Assembly: GCA_965250195.1 (NCBI GenBank)
Contig: OZ252295.1
Coordinates: 1,984,001-2,048,000 of the forward strand
Direction of reading: 5' to 3'
From: CAUZIR01 sp965250195
GTDB lineage: Bacteria; Chloroflexota; Dehalococcoidia; Lucifugimonadales; UBA2962
DNA length: 64,000 nucleotides
The first letter of the stretch is position 1. Each line of letters begins with the position of its first letter. Shown here piece after piece: positions 17,031 to 26,400 of the stretch. The notes beneath the pieces are model-generated. The model worked only from the letters and a program-made list of their open reading frames with translations. It was not told the DNA's origin and did not search any database. The position numbers were made by a program, and so were the translations under genes.

Positions 17031-18770
17031 ATGCCGATACACGTTCTGGACCCCCAAGTCGCCGCCAAGATTGCCGCGGGTGAGGTGGTCGAACGCCCCG
17101 TTTCGGCCGTAAAGGAGTTGATCGAGAATGCTCTGGACGCCGGTGCCAGCCGGATCGTAGTGGAGATCGTAAATGGCGGGCTGGACACGATTGTCGTGCT
17201 CGACGACGGAGCGGGCATTGCGGCGGGCGAGGTGGAACTCGCGTTCCGCCGGTTCGCCACGAGCAAGGTGGCCGACCTGTCCGACCTAGAAGCCATTTCA
17301 ACCCTGGGCTTCAGGGGCGAGGCGCTGGCCAGCATCGCGGCCGTGGCCTCGGTGACGCTCGTTACCAAGACTTCCAAGGCCGAGACGGCGACGGAGTTTC
17401 GCATAACCGAGGGAAAGGCGATAGGGTCGGCGCCGATTGGGGCTGCCGGAGGGACTTCGGTCACCGTGCGGGGCCTGTTTAGTAGCTTCCCGGCACGACT
17501 GAAGTTTTTGTCTTCTGCCTTGGCGGAGGCATCTCGTGTGAGAACGCTCATTCAACGATATTCCCTCGCTTACCCGGCAGTCGCCTGGAGCCTCACTGTC
17601 AACGGGCGACGGTCGGTCGGGACTTCCGGCGCCGGTTCACTGGTGGACGCTGTGGTGGAGATCTACGATTCCGCGCTCGCAGCCGCCATGCTGCCCGTTT
17701 TTTCCGAAGACGATTCCGGTACAGCGCCAGGCTCGATTGGCGTCACGGGGCTGACGGGCGCTCCCACGATCAGCCGGTCCACGCGCACGGGCGTAAACAT
17801 CTTCATCAACGGGCGCTGGGTGCAGGCCGGTCGCCTGGGACACGCGGTCGAGCAGGCATACCATGGATTTCTTGGTGAACGGCGTTTTCCGATAACGGTT
17901 TTGAACGTCGCCATCGACCCGGCCGAGCTGGACGTTAACGTGCATCCTGCCAAGACGGAGGTTCGCTTTTTACGCGGTCGGGAGGTTTACGCGGCCGTGC
18001 AAAGGGCCGTGCGGGAGGCGCTGCTGCGACACTCGCCTGTGCCGAATATCGAGGGGGCTTTCGGTTCCGGGGGTGTCGATGCCCGGACGGGCGCGATGTG
18101 GACGTCGGGCCTGGCGCGCAGCGAGTCGCCTTCGGAGCACGCGGCGGCCGCGGCGGACCTGAGTCATGATCCTGAAACGACGCCGAGCCGGGTGCTGCCC
18201 GCGCTGCGGGTGCTGGGTCAGAGCCAGACGACGTACATCGTGGCGGAGGGCCCGGACGGGCTCTATCTCGTCGATCAGCACGCTGCCCACGAGCGGGTGC
18301 TTTACGAAAGGGTGGTCGCAGAGTCCGGGGCCGGGGCGTCGCAGGCACTGTTGGTGCCCGCGCAGGTGGATCTCTCGGAGCTGGAGCCGGAGATCGGCGA
18401 GATGCTGGTCACGTCCCAAGATTTGCTGATTGAGAGCGGGTTTCAGCTGGAGGCGTTCGGGCCGTCGGTGTATCGGCTGCGATCGGTGCCGGCCGCCATG
18501 GGAACCGATGACCCGGTCGGAGGCCTGATCGAGGTGGTCGGGGCGATGGCCGACGCCGACCGTGGGCAATCGGACCGACTGGAATACGCAGCCCGCAGCA
18601 TCGCCTGTCACGGCGCTGTGCGGGCGGGCAAGCGCATGGCACGCGAGGAGATGGAGGAGCTGACCCGGCTGCTGGAAGGCTGCGCCCAGCCGCACACCTG
18701 CCCGCACGGGAGGCCGACGATCATCCACCTCAGCGAGGGGAGGCTGGAACGAGAGTTCGGACGCGCCTAA
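17031..18770 (+). CDS. mutL: DNA mismatch repair protein MutL
   Basis: 579 residues. The GHKL ATPase part has IENALDAGAS (31-40), VLDDGAGI (57-63) and TLGFRGEALASI (91-102). The C-terminal dimerisation domain contains DQHAAHERVLYE, which fits the DQHA(X)2E(X)4E metal-binding motif of endonuclease-active MutL, and ends with CPHGRPT. It should therefore nick DNA itself, as in MutH-less bacteria, under control of MutS (not in this window). ATG 17031 matches the usual MPIxxLDPxVAxKIAAGEV start; the longer upstream frame overlaps the divergent promoter region and is rejected. Confidence 0.96.
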   Translation: MPIHVLDPQVAAKIAAGEVVERPVSAVKELIENALDAGASRIVVEIVNGGLDTIVVLDDGAGIAAGEVELAFRRFATSKVADLSDLEAISTLGFRGEALASIAAVASVTLVTKTSKAETATEFRITEGKAIGSAPIGAAGGTSVTVRGLFSSFPARLKFLSSALAEASRVRTLIQRYSLAYPAVAWSLTVNGRRSVGTSGAGSLVDAVVEIYDSALAAAMLPVFSEDDSGTAPGSIGVTGLTGAPTISRSTRTGVNIFINGRWVQAGRLGHAVEQAYHGFLGERRFPITVLNVAIDPAELDVNVHPAKTEVRFLRGREVYAAVQRAVREALLRHSPVPNIEGAFGSGGVDARTGAMWTSGLARSESPSEHAAAAADLSHDPETTPSRVLPALRVLGQSQTTYIVAEGPDGLYLVDQHAAHERVLYERVVAESGAGASQALLVPAQVDLSELEPEIGEMLVTSQDLLIESGFQLEAFGPSVYRLRSVPAAMGTDDPVGGLIEVVGAMADADRGQSDRLEYAARSIACHGAVRAGKRMAREEMEELTRLLEGCAQPHTCPHGRPTIIHLSEGRLEREFGRA

Positions 18771-18838
18771 AAGGCTCCGCCGGGCTCGTCAGGGCTTCTT
18801 CGGCTGATCGCCTCATCGCTTTGGCAATCGACTATCGC
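18771..18838 (-). repeat. Dispersed post-stop repeat, copy 6
   Basis: On the minus strand it reads GATTGCCAAAGCGATGAGGC, then AGCCGAAGAAGCCCTGACGA, then GCCCGGCGGAGCC. It fills the gap between the convergent mutL and transporter genes and is oriented like the transporter, whose stop it follows. Confidence 0.85.
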
Positions 18839-18846
18839 GCCGTCGG

Positions 18847-20109
18847 TCAGAAATACCTCAGGACGATATAGGCACTGGATATGAGCAGGGTGATCGTTCC
18901 GATGACGAAGCCGTATTTGAAGAATTTCACGAAGCTGATGGGGTGACCGGCGGCTCGCGCTACTGTAATTACAACGACGTTTGCACTGGCACCGACGACG
19001 GTGAAGTTGCCGCCCAGGTCCGCACCCAGCGTCAACGCCCACCACAGCGGGTTGATCGACTCGTCTGTCGACTCCCCGGCGATCTGCACGACGACCTGTG
19101 ACATCGTCGCGGTGAAGGGGATGTTGTCGATGATGGCCGACAGACCTCCGCCCAAAAAGACCATCAGCAGGGCCAGGTTCTTCTCTTCGCCGCCGGATAG
19201 CTGCACTATCCAATCCTGGATGCGGTCGATGACGCCGGCCTCGGCCATGCCGCCGACGAGGATGAACAGACCGGCGAAGAATGACAGGGTGGTCCACTCG
19301 ACCTCCCGCAAAATCTCGCCGGGTTCGAGACCGGAGATGAGCAGCAATATGGCCGCGCCGCCGATGGCGACGAAGGCCGGGCTGACACCGATGATGTCGT
19401 GGGTGAAGAACGCCGCGATGGTGAGGGCGAAGACGGCCAGACTCTTTTTCAGTAGCTCGCTGTCTTTTATCACCCCGTCTGATGAGATGGCCATGAGCGC
19501 CGCACGTTTGTCCTCTGAAACTGTTACGTCACGCCGGAACCAGATGAACAGCAGGGCCATGAGCGCGACCATGGAGATGGCCGAGACCGGGACCATGTTG
19601 GCCGCGAAGTCGAGGAAGCCGATGTCGGCAGTGGAGGAGACGATGATGTTGGGCGGGTCACCGACTATGGTCGCCGTACCGCCGATGTTGGACGCGAACA
19701 CCTCGCCCAGCAGGAACGGCACCGGGTCGAGGTCGAGCGTACGGCACAAACTGAGAGTGATGGGCACCATGATCACCACGGTCGTCACGTTGTCGAGCAG
19801 GGCAGAGGCGACGGCGGTGAGCACAACGAGCAGGGCCAGCAATCCGAAGCCGCTGCCCTTCACCAGCCGGGCGCCCTTGATGGCCGCCCAGTCGAATGCG
19901 CCGGTGCGGGAGATGATGTCGGCCAGGACCATCATGCCCGCCAGCAGCAGGATGACTTCGAGATCGACGTGGTCGAGCGCCTGCTCGGGGGTGATGACAC
20001 GGGCGAAGACCATGACGGCGGCGCCGAGGACCGCGATCACGGCGGTGGGTATGCGACCTACGGCTATCGCGAGATAGGTGATCCCGAAGATGACCGCGGC
20101 CGTTACCAT
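18847..20109 (-). CDS. ArsB/NhaD-type ion transporter (SLC13-like permease)
   Basis: 420 residues with about 11-12 hydrophobic helices from the N-terminus on (AAVIFGITYLAIAVG). Family landmarks are LLDNVTTVVIMVPITLSLCR, ASNIGGTATIVGDPPNIIV, SAIIDNIPFTATMSQVV and ADLGGNFTVVGASANVVV, the paired hairpin/re-entrant motifs of the ion transporter superfamily. Possible substrates are arsenite, sodium/proton exchange, or dicarboxylates; no arsR, arsC or other context gene is nearby to decide. The gene ends convergently with mutL. Confidence 0.87.
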   Translation of the reverse strand: MVTAAVIFGITYLAIAVGRIPTAVIAVLGAAVMVFARVITPEQALDHVDLEVILLLAGMMVLADIISRTGAFDWAAIKGARLVKGSGFGLLALLVVLTAVASALLDNVTTVVIMVPITLSLCRTLDLDPVPFLLGEVFASNIGGTATIVGDPPNIIVSSTADIGFLDFAANMVPVSAISMVALMALLFIWFRRDVTVSEDKRAALMAISSDGVIKDSELLKKSLAVFALTIAAFFTHDIIGVSPAFVAIGGAAILLLISGLEPGEILREVEWTTLSFFAGLFILVGGMAEAGVIDRIQDWIVQLSGGEEKNLALLMVFLGGGLSAIIDNIPFTATMSQVVVQIAGESTDESINPLWWALTLGADLGGNFTVVGASANVVVITVARAAGHPISFVKFFKYGFVIGTITLLISSAYIVLRYF

Positions 20110-20187
20110 GCGGTCGAGTATGCTACAGCCGTCGCCCCCCAGACAAGGGAAGATGCGCCCCCCACTGCGCCGAACCGGCGTTCACGC

Positions 20188-20196
20188 TGGTATAAT
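20188..20196 (+). promoter_or_regulatory. Extended -10 promoter upstream of def
   Basis: TGGTATAAT is a perfect TATAAT with the extended TGn motif. It lies 71 nt before the chosen TTG start of def and may drive the def-cca-secDF run. An in-frame TTG only 8 nt beyond the box is also open but lacks the family N-terminus. Confidence 0.5.
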
Positions 20197-20267
20197 TTCT
20201 CGGGTTGGGCGACCCTTCGCCGCTCCCGAAACCTCCTGATTTCATTTACCCAAGAAAAGGGCCCGCT

Positions 20268-20900
20268 TTGGCCGTCCTGCCGATCATCAAGTTTCCAGAC
20301 AATACGCTGCGCAAGCGCGCGCGAAAGGTCAAGACGATTGACCGCACCATCGTTCGCCTTTCGAATGACATGATTGAGACGATGCATGACGCGGCTGGCG
20401 TCGGGCTCGCGGCGATCCAGGTTGGTGTGCTAAAACGAGTAATCGTGGTGCAGCTCCCGGACGACGAGGAGCCTCGCGTGTACGTCAACCCCCAGATCGT
20501 GCACAGGGAGGGCGAGCGGCTTGTCGAGGAGGGCTGCCTCAGCTTCCCCGGCGTGGTGGGCACGGTGACCCGGTCGATCTGGGTGAAGTTCCGGGCGCTC
20601 GACCTGCGGTCGAAGCTGGTTCGCATTAAAGCCGACAGCCTCTTGGCCCAGGTACTTGAGCACGAAGTGGACCACCTCAACGGTATTCTCTACGTTGACC
20701 ACCTCGCCGAGCACGAGGAGCTGCGTCCCGTCCCGCCGCCCCCACCGGACGGCGAAGGGGACGAAGAGGTAGAGGGTGATGATGACTCGTCCCCGTTTCC
20801 CCATCCAGAGCACAGGCAAGGGCACGGACATGCGATTGCTGGGCCAGAAACTCCCGACGCCGGTCGGCCAGACTCGGAACATGAGGTACCGGTCGCCTGA
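20268..20900 (+). CDS. def: Peptide deformylase
   Basis: About 210 residues. The three metal-site motifs are present: GVGLAAIQ (44-51), EEGCLSFPG (Cys ligand) and QVLEHEVDHLNGIL (two His ligands and catalytic Glu). It removes the formyl group from nascent proteins. The start is TTG 20268, giving the usual AVLPIIKFPDNTLR N-terminus, with AAGAAAAGG about 8 nt upstream as ribosome-binding site. A 40-residue acidic, proline-rich tail after the catalytic core is longer than in most deformylases. cca follows after 11 bp. Confidence 0.95.
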   Translation: MAVLPIIKFPDNTLRKRARKVKTIDRTIVRLSNDMIETMHDAAGVGLAAIQVGVLKRVIVVQLPDDEEPRVYVNPQIVHREGERLVEEGCLSFPGVVGTVTRSIWVKFRALDLRSKLVRIKADSLLAQVLEHEVDHLNGILYVDHLAEHEELRPVPPPPPDGEGDEEVEGDDDSSPFPHPEHRQGHGHAIAGPETPDAGRPDSEHEVPVA

Positions 20901-20911
20901 CTGGCTCCCCG

Positions 20912-22465
20912 ATGGCCCCCCCAACCAACTCCGACCGCTCTCATGCAGAGGCGGCGTTCGTGGCGCTTTCGGCGTTCGATGCCCGCATGGGTCAGGTGGT
21001 CCGCGTCCTGTCGGGACTTCGAGTCACCGGCCACGTGTTCGGGGGCGCCGTCAGGGACGCGCTGCTCTCTCGGCCGACCAGCGACCTGGACCTGACCATC
21101 GACGGGGCGGCAACCGCCATCGGTCCGAAGCTGGCCGAGTCTCTTGGTGGCACTTATTTTAACCTCGACGAAGAGCGGGGCATCGGCCGGGTGGCGGTCG
21201 CCGGTCCCGACGCCTTCACGGTCGACCTGACGGGCCCCGTGCCGGACGGCCGGATAGAGATCGAGAACCACCTGCGCCGGAGCGATTTCACGATAAATAC
21301 GATGGCCGTCGGCCTTGGCGACCTCACCGCCGGCGGCGCTCGGGTGATCGACCCGACGGGGGGGCTGGCCGATCTGGGAGCGGGGACGGTCCGGGCGACT
21401 TCACCGGCCGCACTGGACGACGACCCGGTTCGGCTGATGCGCGGGCCGAGATTCGCCGCGGCGTTGGGGTTCGTGCTCGAAGCGAACACCGAGAGGTGGA
21501 TCCGCGACCGGGCGCCGCTCATAACGAGCGTTTCGCAGGAGCGGGTGCGCGACGAACTGGTCAAATTGCTCGCAGCGCCGGGAGTGACGAGATCGCTCAG
21601 GATGCTGGACGAGCTGGGCCTGCTGTCGGCCGTGCTGGGGGAGTTGGACGCATCGAGGGGCGTCACTCAGCCTGCCGAGCACCATTACGATGTTTTCAAC
21701 CATCTTGTCGAAGCGCCGGGGATGTCGGAACTCGTGTTGGGAGAACCCGACGACGTATCGGCTCTCAAACATGTACCGAGGTTCGATGGGATCGAAAGTT
21801 ATTTTTCCGAGCCGGTCGCCGACGGCGCCAGCCGGTCCACGCTCCTGCGACTGGCGGCCCTGCTGCACGATGTTGCGAAACCGGCGGCGAAAACGGTGGA
21901 GTCCTCGGGGCGCGTGAGGTTTTTCGAGCACGGGCCTCTGGGCGCGGCTGTCTGCCGCGATCTGATGGAGCGACTGAGGTTCAGCTGCAAGGCTACCGAG
22001 CACGTGGCGACGATGGTGGAGTACCATTTGCGGCCGGGGCAGGCAGCGGCGCCCAGAAGCCTGCCCTCGGATCGGGCCGTCTACAGGTACCACAGGGACC
22101 TGGGCGACGTTTCGGTAGATACTCTTTACCTGAATCTGGCCGATTACATGGCCGCCAAGGGGCCGGACATGCTCGCGCCCGGTTATGATTTGACGGAGTG
22201 GCAGGGCCACTGCGGAGCGGTGGAGCGCCTGCTTAAGGGTCCAGACGGCCACAGGGGCGCCGGCAAATCACCGAGCGAGCTGCTGGATGGAAACGAAATA
22301 ATGGACGAGTTCTCGCTGGAGCCTGGACCGGCGGTGGGAGAACTGCTGGAGCTGGTTAAAGAGGCGATGGCCGTAGGCGAGATAGAGAGCCCGGACGACG
22401 CCCTGGAACTCGTGCGAGAGGCACTGAAATCCGGTCGGGTGACCGACAGTCGTAAACTGCCTTAG
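20912..22465 (+). CDS. cca: CCA-adding tRNA nucleotidyltransferase / poly(A) polymerase family with HD domain
   Basis: 517 residues. The N-terminal class II nucleotidyltransferase domain has GGAVRDALL and the catalytic acidic pair in SDLDLTIDG, followed by RRSDFTINTMAV and a neck (DDDPVRLMRGPRFA). A metal-dependent phosphohydrolase HD domain follows (LLHDVAKP near residue 315). The protein repairs or adds the 3' CCA of tRNA; whether it is a full CCA enzyme, an A-adding enzyme or poly(A) polymerase cannot be told by eye. It sits between def and secD, consistent with a translation/secretion housekeeping operon. Confidence 0.88.
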   Translation: MAPPTNSDRSHAEAAFVALSAFDARMGQVVRVLSGLRVTGHVFGGAVRDALLSRPTSDLDLTIDGAATAIGPKLAESLGGTYFNLDEERGIGRVAVAGPDAFTVDLTGPVPDGRIEIENHLRRSDFTINTMAVGLGDLTAGGARVIDPTGGLADLGAGTVRATSPAALDDDPVRLMRGPRFAAALGFVLEANTERWIRDRAPLITSVSQERVRDELVKLLAAPGVTRSLRMLDELGLLSAVLGELDASRGVTQPAEHHYDVFNHLVEAPGMSELVLGEPDDVSALKHVPRFDGIESYFSEPVADGASRSTLLRLAALLHDVAKPAAKTVESSGRVRFFEHGPLGAAVCRDLMERLRFSCKATEHVATMVEYHLRPGQAAAPRSLPSDRAVYRYHRDLGDVSVDTLYLNLADYMAAKGPDMLAPGYDLTEWQGHCGAVERLLKGPDGHRGAGKSPSELLDGNEIMDEFSLEPGPAVGELLELVKEAMAVGEIESPDDALELVREALKSGRVTDSRKLP

Positions 22466-22515
22466 GCCGTAACGGCCCCAAGCCTTGACGGCCGGGGATT
22501 TTGACGGAGACATGA

Positions 22516-24375
22516 TTGCGTAGATATTCGACGACCCTGCTGGTCATTGCCGTGCTGGTGGTGATTGCCGGGCTGACCCTCGGGTTTAAGACGATCAACA
22601 TCGGTGCGTTCGAACGCACGGGCGACAACGTGCTGGGACTCAAGCTCGGGCTCGATCTGCAGGGCGGGAGCCACCTGGTCTATCAAGCCGCTCTTACGAA
22701 TGCCGCGGGCGAGCCGATTACCCCGACCGCCGACCAGATGGACTCCCTGAGACGCATTATCGAGCGACGAGTCAATGAGACGGGCCTGGGCGAGCCGATT
22801 ATCCAGCTTCTCGGCGACGACCGGCTACTGGTGCAGATGCCGGGCGTGGGCGACCCGGCGCGGGCCAAGGCCATTATTGGCGAAACGGCGCAGCTCGAGT
22901 TTAAGCACAGGCAACTAAACGTCCCGGTGCCGGTGGAGCTGGAGGCGGACAGTATTGTTTCGGTTTCCTTCGGCATGTTCCCGGAACCGGTGACGACCTC
23001 TACGGAGGACGTGCCGGGCTCGGAGACCTCGACGTCGGGTCTGCCGCAAACCACGGTCACGACCACCGCCGCCGCGTCTACGGATGACGGCACTGTGTCT
23101 TCGACCGATTCGGGGACGGGCGGCGATGCCCCGGAGATTGAGCTTACGTTCCTGCTGGTGGAGTTCACCGAAGCGGGAGCGGAGATTTTTGACGACCTTA
23201 TTTTGCGCATGTTGGAGACGGCCTTCGCGGCCTCTGTCGGTAGCGACGCGCCCGCCAACCAGCTACAGATCGACATTACGGGCGATGAGTTCCGCACAAT
23301 GACGCTGCCCGCCCAGTTCGTCGCGAGAGTGGAGGGCACGAATATCTTCGGCATGGCGATGCTCTCGCCCAGTGGCCAGCCGATTGCCAATACGATTGAA
23401 GACACGAGGGCCCTGTTTGGGCCCGAGCCCAAGATTGACTTCGTGGAGATCTATGGGGCGTTCGACGAGGACATCGGCCTGACCGGCGACGACCTGGCCC
23501 GGGCCTACGCCGGCACCCATCACGCCAGCAGACGGCCCATCGTCAACATCGAGTTCAATGCCGAGGGCGCGAGGGCCTTCGGGGAGCTGACTCAGCTGAT
23601 CGTCGATACCCCGGACCGGATCGCCATTTTCCTCGACGACGAGGAGTTGATAGCTCCGGGAGTAAATCAAGTGATCACAGGTGGAGCGGCGTTCATCCAG
23701 GGACGGGACTTCACCCCGGAACGGGCGCGCGACATCTCCCAGCTTCTTGAGGCCGGTCGCCTGCCGATCCCCATTGAACTGGTGCAGGAGCGGGACGTGG
23801 ACGCGATTCTGGGCGCCGACTCGCTGCGTAAGAGCGTGGTAGCCGGACTGATCGGCCTGGCTCTCGTCCTGATCTTCATGGTCGCCTACTATCGGGTTCC
23901 GGGACTCGTGGCGGCGGTCGCGCTCATAATCTACGGGGCGATTGTGCTGATGCTGTTCAAGCTGATTCCGGTGACGCTGACCCTGTCAGGCCTGGCAGCT
24001 GCAATTCTTTCCGTGGGCATGGCGGTGGACGCGAATATCCTAATTTTCGAGCGTATGAAGGACGAGCTGCGGGCCGGTCGCACGCTGCTCACTTCGATCA
24101 ACATCGGCTTTAACCGGGCGTGGCCGGCGATTCGGGACGGCAATGTCTCGACGCTGATTACCTGCGCCATTCTTTTCTGGTTCGCCGACACGCTGGGCGC
24201 CACGGTGGTGCAGGGCTTTGCGGCGACGCTGGCCATCGGCGTGCTGGTGAGCATGTTCTCGGCGATCGTGGTTTCCAGGACGCTGCTCAGACTGGTGGCG
24301 ACAACGAGGTTGGCTACGCGAGTGAGCTGGTTCGCCCCGGTGGGCAAGCGGTTCCTTCCAGAAGGCAGCCTTTAG
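22516..24375 (+). CDS. secD: Protein translocase subunit SecD
   Basis: 619 residues. An N-terminal helix (about 7-25) is followed by GLDLQGGSHLVY, the large periplasmic P1 head, and a six-helix RND-like membrane domain near the end (FMVAYYRVPGLVAAVALIIY, ILSVGMAVDANILIFERMKDE, NVSTLITCAILFWFADTLG). With SecF it uses the proton motive force to aid late steps of Sec export. The start is TTG 22516; the nearby ATG runs at once into TAG. A serine/threonine-rich low-complexity insertion occupies about residues 158-204 of P1. secF follows after 43 bp. Confidence 0.95.
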   Translation: MRRYSTTLLVIAVLVVIAGLTLGFKTINIGAFERTGDNVLGLKLGLDLQGGSHLVYQAALTNAAGEPITPTADQMDSLRRIIERRVNETGLGEPIIQLLGDDRLLVQMPGVGDPARAKAIIGETAQLEFKHRQLNVPVPVELEADSIVSVSFGMFPEPVTTSTEDVPGSETSTSGLPQTTVTTTAAASTDDGTVSSTDSGTGGDAPEIELTFLLVEFTEAGAEIFDDLILRMLETAFAASVGSDAPANQLQIDITGDEFRTMTLPAQFVARVEGTNIFGMAMLSPSGQPIANTIEDTRALFGPEPKIDFVEIYGAFDEDIGLTGDDLARAYAGTHHASRRPIVNIEFNAEGARAFGELTQLIVDTPDRIAIFLDDEELIAPGVNQVITGGAAFIQGRDFTPERARDISQLLEAGRLPIPIELVQERDVDAILGADSLRKSVVAGLIGLALVLIFMVAYYRVPGLVAAVALIIYGAIVLMLFKLIPVTLTLSGLAAAILSVGMAVDANILIFERMKDELRAGRTLLTSINIGFNRAWPAIRDGNVSTLITCAILFWFADTLGATVVQGFAATLAIGVLVSMFSAIVVSRTLLRLVATTRLATRVSWFAPVGKRFLPEGSL

Positions 24376-24418
24376 GGCTCCCGCGCGGGGCGGACGACTG
24401 TAAAGAGGTAATTAAGCA

Positions 24419-25348
24419 GTGGACATTGTTGGAAAAAGGGGCTGGCTCTTCCTGATATCGGGCATTTTGCTGGTGCCGGGAATGGTCTTTCTCATCATCG
24501 CGCCGGGCCTGAAGGCAGGCATCGACTTCACAGGCGGGTCTACGATCACTATTGAGTTTTTAGACCCCGTTGAGCAGGACGCCCTGCGCGACCTGCTGTC
24601 CGACTTGGAGGTGGACGACGCGACGGTCCAGGACTTCGGCGGCAATACCTACTTCATTCGCAGCAAGGAGCTGACCGAGGCCGAGAAGACCACGCTGACC
24701 GAACAGCTGACGGCCGGACTTTCGCCCGGTGGCTCCGAGGTGCTCGCGTTCGACTTGGTCTCGCCAGTAGTCGCCGAGGAGACGGTAGTCGCCGCGTTCT
24801 GGGCGGTGTTCGCCGCGGCCGTGGGCATTTTCCTCTACGTGTGGTGGGCGTTCAGGAACGTCCCCAGCCCGTTCCGTTACGGCGCCGCTGCGATTGTGGC
24901 GCTCTTACATGACGCCGGTGTGGTTGTCGGCATTTTCGCCATTCTCGGTGTGGTTGCGGATGTTGAGGTGAACACGATGTTCCTGATTGCCCTGCTCACG
25001 GTGATCGGGTTCAGTGTCAATGACACGATCGTGGTGTTCGACCGCTTGCGGGAGAACATCATCGCGGCGCCCACGAGAAGCCTGACGGCCAACGTGAACC
25101 TGTCGATCTCCGAAACGCTGGGTCGGTCGCTCAACACCTCGCTGACGCTGCTGTTCACGCTGCTGGCGCTGATGCTGTTCGGCGGCCCGACGCTGCGATC
25201 GTTCCTGCTGGTGCTATTGATCGGAGTCGGCGTCGGAACCTACAGCTCGATTGCCGTCGCCACCCAGACGCTGGTGGTGTGGGAGGAAGGCGACATCCGC
25301 AAGATTTATCGGCGGCTGCGAGGCCAGGGGAGCGGCGCAGCTAGCTAA
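24419..25348 (+). CDS. secF: Protein translocase subunit SecF
   Basis: 309 residues, starting at GTG 24419. After an N-terminal helix comes GIDFTGGSTITIEF, the SecF form of the conserved glycine-rich motif, a short periplasmic domain, then helices with LHDAGVVVGIFAIL, IGFSVNDTIVVFDRLREN and SLNTSLTLLFTLLALMLFGG. It partners SecD in the inner membrane. The gene ends at a dispersed repeat that separates it from the convergent dehydrogenase. Confidence 0.95.
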   Translation: MDIVGKRGWLFLISGILLVPGMVFLIIAPGLKAGIDFTGGSTITIEFLDPVEQDALRDLLSDLEVDDATVQDFGGNTYFIRSKELTEAEKTTLTEQLTAGLSPGGSEVLAFDLVSPVVAEETVVAAFWAVFAAAVGIFLYVWWAFRNVPSPFRYGAAAIVALLHDAGVVVGIFAILGVVADVEVNTMFLIALLTVIGFSVNDTIVVFDRLRENIIAAPTRSLTANVNLSISETLGRSLNTSLTLLFTLLALMLFGGPTLRSFLLVLLIGVGVGTYSSIAVATQTLVVWEEGDIRKIYRRLRGQGSGAAS

Positions 25349-25412
25349 GGCTCCCCGCCGGGCTCGTCAGGGCTTCTTCGGCCTTTCGCCTCATCGCTTT
25401 GGCTATCGGCTG
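25348..25412 (-). repeat. Dispersed post-stop repeat, copy 7
   Basis: On the minus strand it reads CGATAGCCAAAGCGATGAGG, then CGAAAGGCCGAAGAAGCCCT, then GACGAGCCCGGCGGGG. The TAG stop of the leftward dehydrogenase is the one in CGATAGCC. It is nearly identical to copy 6. Confidence 0.85.
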
Positions 25413-26272
25413 TCCATGGCGGCTATCGTTTGCCACAGGCTGCGAGTGGGGTCTAGTGTTTCCGGCGTCTCTTCCGCGAACGCCGTTTCGCCCATCTGGG
25501 TGTAGATGGCTGCTGACGCTTCGTGGAAGCCGGGCGGCAGCCCGGCCGACCGGAACGTGTCGGCGATCTCTTCCATCTCTCCCACCCATCGCCTGGCCTT
25601 AACGGGCAGGCCCGGTATCTGTTTTTCCATCCGCTCCATACCGGCAGCCTGGCTTTCGGAAAACTCCCGGTCTAACTCCTCGGCCACTCCCAGGCGCTGG
25701 GCCAGAGCCAACACGCCTATGGACAGCGCGCTGGTGCCCTTGGTATAGCCCGCGTAGCACATCTTGATGGCTGACGCAGCGCCCGTGTTTGAACCAAGAT
25801 TGCGTACGGTCATGCCGGCCCCGTCCAGCGGCTGCATCAGCGCGGCGTGGGGCCCGGAGGTGTAGAAGCGCGGCGCATCGCCCCTGCCCGGCGGCGGCCC
25901 GATGATGGACGCGTCGATGTAGCGTCCGCCAGCCCCGGTCACGGCGCTCTCCATGCGCAGGCTGGTTGTCGGGGATACAGCGTTGCAGTCCGCGAACGCG
26001 GTGGCCTTGCCGGAGCGCCGGATGGCCGCCGCGACGGAGACGGCTAGCGCCTCGGCCTCGGCCGGGACGAGTATGGATAGGATCAGGTCGGCAGCGTCCA
26101 CCACCTCGTCCAGGCTTCCGAGGTCGACGATGCCCGCGGACTCGGCCAGTGCCGTTGTTCGCTCACTACGACTGACGAGAGACGTGACGACCTTGTGGCC
26201 CGCTTCGATCAGCACCCGGCCGACGGCGTGGCCCATGTCCCCAGGACTGAGTATGGCGATGGTTGTTGGCAT
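25403..26272 (-). CDS. NAD(P)-binding 6-phosphogluconate/3-hydroxyisobutyrate dehydrogenase-like protein with DUF1932
   Basis: 289 residues. The Rossmann start ILSPGDMGHAVGRVLIEAGH (6-25) is followed by the beta-hydroxyacid dehydrogenase core (DCNAVSPTT, YIDASIIGPPPG) and KMCYAGYTKGTSALSIG, where the lysine is the likely catalytic residue. The C-terminal part fits the DUF1932 domain found in a subset of these dehydrogenases. The substrate is unknown. It stands alone, flanked by dispersed repeats on both sides; its stop codon is in one of them. Confidence 0.85.
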   Translation of the reverse strand: MPTTIAILSPGDMGHAVGRVLIEAGHKVVTSLVSRSERTTALAESAGIVDLGSLDEVVDAADLILSILVPAEAEALAVSVAAAIRRSGKATAFADCNAVSPTTSLRMESAVTGAGGRYIDASIIGPPPGRGDAPRFYTSGPHAALMQPLDGAGMTVRNLGSNTGAASAIKMCYAGYTKGTSALSIGVLALAQRLGVAEELDREFSESQAAGMERMEKQIPGLPVKARRWVGEMEEIADTFRSAGLPPGFHEASAAIYTQMGETAFAEETPETLDPTRSLWQTIAAMDSR

Positions 26273-26275
26273 GGG

Positions 26276-26344
26276 AAGGGGCTCCGTTCACTTCGTTCGC
26301 TCTATTGGCTTCTTCGGCCGATGGCCTCATCGCTTTGGCAATTT
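26276..26344 (-). repeat. Dispersed repeat, copy 8, between divergent genes
   Basis: On the minus strand it reads AATTGCCAAAGCGATGAGGC, then GGCCGAAGAAGCC, then AATAGAGCGAACGAAGTGAA and CGGAGCC. It carries the full GAGCGAACGAAGTGA end module. It lies between the divergent dehydrogenase and nfo, so no upstream co-directional stop codon is present. Confidence 0.85.
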
Positions 26345-26381
26345 ACCGTTGGCCAGCGTTAGCGTAGCCCCTGGCTACTCG

Positions 26382-26387
26382 TATAAT
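26382..26387 (+). promoter_or_regulatory. -10 box upstream of nfo
   Basis: TATAAT is 13 nt before the nfo ATG, with TTAGCG 17 nt upstream of it as a weak -35. The mRNA leader would be under about 8 nt, so this is a leaderless or near-leaderless start. Confidence 0.5.
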
Positions 26388-26400
26388 CAAAGCCTTCCTC

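Noticed and set aside
16454..17551. 365-codon leftward open frame spanning the divergent dehydratase-mutL region
   Set aside because: It crosses the intergenic promoter region and is antisense to mutL and out of frame with the dehydratase.
19001..20077. 358-codon rightward open frame
   Set aside because: Antisense shadow of the ArsB/NhaD-type transporter, rich in Ser, Arg, Thr and Met, with no family signature.
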